From an uncultured Clostridia bacterium (GTDB lineage: Bacteria; Bacillota; Clostridia; Oscillospirales; Oscillospiraceae): 7,606 nucleotides of DNA. Location: NCBI GenBank assembly GCA_945910975.1, contig CAMDZY010000082.1, positions 1-7,606 of the forward strand. The letters run 5' to 3'. Positions 6,262 to 7,606 of this stretch are shown in pieces (within the stretch, counting starts at the first letter, position 1; each line of letters begins with the position of its first letter). The position numbers were made by a program, and so were the translations under genes. Below the pieces are notes generated by a model that worked only from the letters and a program-made list of their open reading frames with translations, did no database searches and had not been told where the DNA came from.

Positions 6262-7606
6262 ATGGCAAACATCAAGGAACTGCCGGTTGTCCAGTATGGC
6301 AAGACCCAGCGGCATAGCTATGCCAAGTACCACGAGATCCTGAAAATGCCCAACCTGCTCAAAATTCAGAAGGACTCCTACGAGTGGTTTCTGAACGAGG
6401 GTCTGCGCGAGGTGTTCAAGGACGTGGCCACCATCACGGACTACACCGGCAACCTGGAGCTGTCCTTCCTGGACTACTCTATGAACGAACCGCCCAAGTA
6501 TTCCGTGGAGGAATGCAAGGAGCGGGACGCAACCTACGCAAAACCCATCAAGGTACGGGTGCGTCTGCACAACAAGCAGACCGACGAAATTAAGGAACAG
6601 GAAATCTTCATGGGCGATTTCCCCCTGATGACAAACGGCGGCACCTTCGTGATCAACGGCGCTGAACGTGTCATTGTTTCGCAGATCGTCCGCAGCCCCG
6701 GTATGTACTATGGTGACACCACCGACAAGGCCGAACAGCATTTCTATTCCGCTACCGTCATCCCTTACCGCGGCGCATGGCTGGAATATGAAACGGATGC
6801 GCAGAATGTGTTCTATGTCCGCATCGACAAAAACCGCAAGCTGCCCATCACCTGCCTGATCCGCGCCCTGGGCATTGCCACCGATGCGCAGATCAAGGAA
6901 CTGTTCGGCGAGGACGAACGGATTCTGGCCACGCTGGAAAGGGATACCTGCAAGACCCGCGAGGAATCCTTGCTGGAGATCTACCGCCGTCTGCGTCCGG
7001 GCGAACCGCCCACAGTCGAAAATGCGGAATCCTATCTTGATGCGTTGTTCTTTGATGCAAGACGCTACGATGTGTCCAAGGTCGGACGCTATAAATTCAA
7101 TAAGAAAATGGACATTTGGTCCAGACTTTCCGGCCAGATGCTGGCACAGCCGATCGCAGATCCCAGAACCGGCGAAATCCTTGCCATGCCCGGCGAGGTC
7201 ATCAGCCGCGCCAGAGCGCACGAGCTGTCCGACCGCGGCGTGTGCGAGGCGGTAATCAGCGTCGATGGCAAAGAAGTCAAGGTATTCACCAACTATATGG
7301 TGGATATGTCCAAGTTCGTGGACTTTGACCCCAAGGAGATCGGCATTAAAGAAAAGGTCGTGCGTTCGGTACTGTTTGAAATGCTCGATGCCATGCCGGA
7401 CGCTACGATGGAACAGTGGCAGACTGCCGTGGAGGAACGCCGCGACGAGCTGATGCCCAAGCATATCACCCGCGAGGATATTCTTGCCTCTATCAACTAC
7501 CTCAACTGCATGGTGCACGGCGCCGGCACGACCGATGATATCGACCATCTGGGCAACCGCCGCCTGCGCTGCGTGGGCGAGCTGCTGCAAAACCAGTTCC
7601 GCGTCG
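6262..7606 (+). CDS. rpoB: DNA-directed RNA polymerase subunit beta, N-terminal part (3' truncated)
   Basis: The first 448 codons of the beta subunit of RNA polymerase, which together with beta-prime forms the catalytic core; the gene continues past the right edge. It starts MANIKELPVVQYGKTQRHSY and carries the conserved beta blocks GGTFVINGAERVIVSQIVRS (about residues 131-150), the RRYDVSKVGRYKFNKKM region, and the DDIDHLGNRRLR and VGELLQNQFRV stretch at the window end. The rifampicin-binding cluster I begins after this point, so resistance cannot be judged. No stop or frameshift is seen across the visible part. The gene has its own strong promoter and a 177-nt leader, and lies divergent from the MoxR operon, not directly after rplJ-rplL. 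No rpoC is visible. Confidence 0.97.
   Translation, partial: MANIKELPVVQYGKTQRHSYAKYHEILKMPNLLKIQKDSYEWFLNEGLREVFKDVATITDYTGNLELSFLDYSMNEPPKYSVEECKERDATYAKPIKVRVRLHNKQTDEIKEQEIFMGDFPLMTNGGTFVINGAERVIVSQIVRSPGMYYGDTTDKAEQHFYSATVIPYRGAWLEYETDAQNVFYVRIDKNRKLPITCLIRALGIATDAQIKELFGEDERILATLERDTCKTREESLLEIYRRLRPGEPPTVENAESYLDALFFDARRYDVSKVGRYKFNKKMDIWSRLSGQMLAQPIADPRTGEILAMPGEVISRARAHELSDRGVCEAVISVDGKEVKVFTNYMVDMSKFVDFDPKEIGIKEKVVRSVLFEMLDAMPDATMEQWQTAVEERRDELMPKHITREDILASINYLNCMVHGAGTTDDIDHLGNRRLRCVGELLQNQFRV

Noticed and set aside
6253..7590. A 445-codon open frame on the - strand
   Set aside because: It lies wholly antisense to rpoB, whose protein is unmistakable. The open frame is a by-product of rpoB codon bias; its translation resembles no family I know and no ribosome binding site or promoter was seen.

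Overview
The window looks like chromosomal DNA of a fairly GC-rich low-G+C-lineage Gram-positive bacterium, most likely a Clostridia member of the Oscillospiraceae/Ruminococcaceae type. This rests on the RpoB N-terminus, strong GGAGG ribosome binding sites, sigma-A promoters matching TTGACA/TATAAT, and a DUF1540 mini-protein typical of Firmicutes. The taxonomic call is inference from protein flavour; no 16S or tRNA gene is present.

Layout from left to right. (1) Positions 1-649, + strand: the C-terminal two-thirds of the aminotransferase-like domain of a MocR/PdxR-type GntR-family regulator, cut by the window edge; its PLP-binding lysine is replaced by glutamine. (2) Positions 699-872, + strand: a 57-residue cysteine-rich DUF1540 protein. 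(3) Positions 871-927: a terminator usable from both sides, between convergent genes. (4) Positions 917-1738, - strand: a six-helix YihY/BrkB-family membrane protein with its own promoter. (5) Positions 1896-5894, - strand: a tightly overlapping three-gene operon in transcription order MoxR AAA+ ATPase, DUF58 protein, and a large membrane transglutaminase-like (TgpA-type) protein. (6) Positions 5895-6261: a 367-bp divergent intergenic region holding the promoters of both flanking units, a long inverted repeat between them, and a transcribed leader with several complementary segments. (7) Positions 6262-7606, + strand: the first 448 codons of rpoB, running off the right edge.

The MoxR/DUF58/transglutaminase trio is a well-known conserved gene set. 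The ATPase is thought to act as a chaperone-like remodeller on its DUF58 partner, while the membrane transglutaminase-fold protein places a Cys-His-Glu/Asp papain-like domain outside the membrane; the true substrate is unknown. rpoB here heads its own transcription unit instead of following rplJ-rplL, and is driven by a perfect-consensus extended -10 promoter.

The most interesting non-coding signal is the rpoB leader, where a 7-bp long-range helix could close a multi-branch structure containing mutually exclusive helices. The most interesting protein signal is the loss of the Schiff-base lysine in the MocR-type regulator. No mobile elements, CRISPR arrays, tRNA or rRNA genes were seen.
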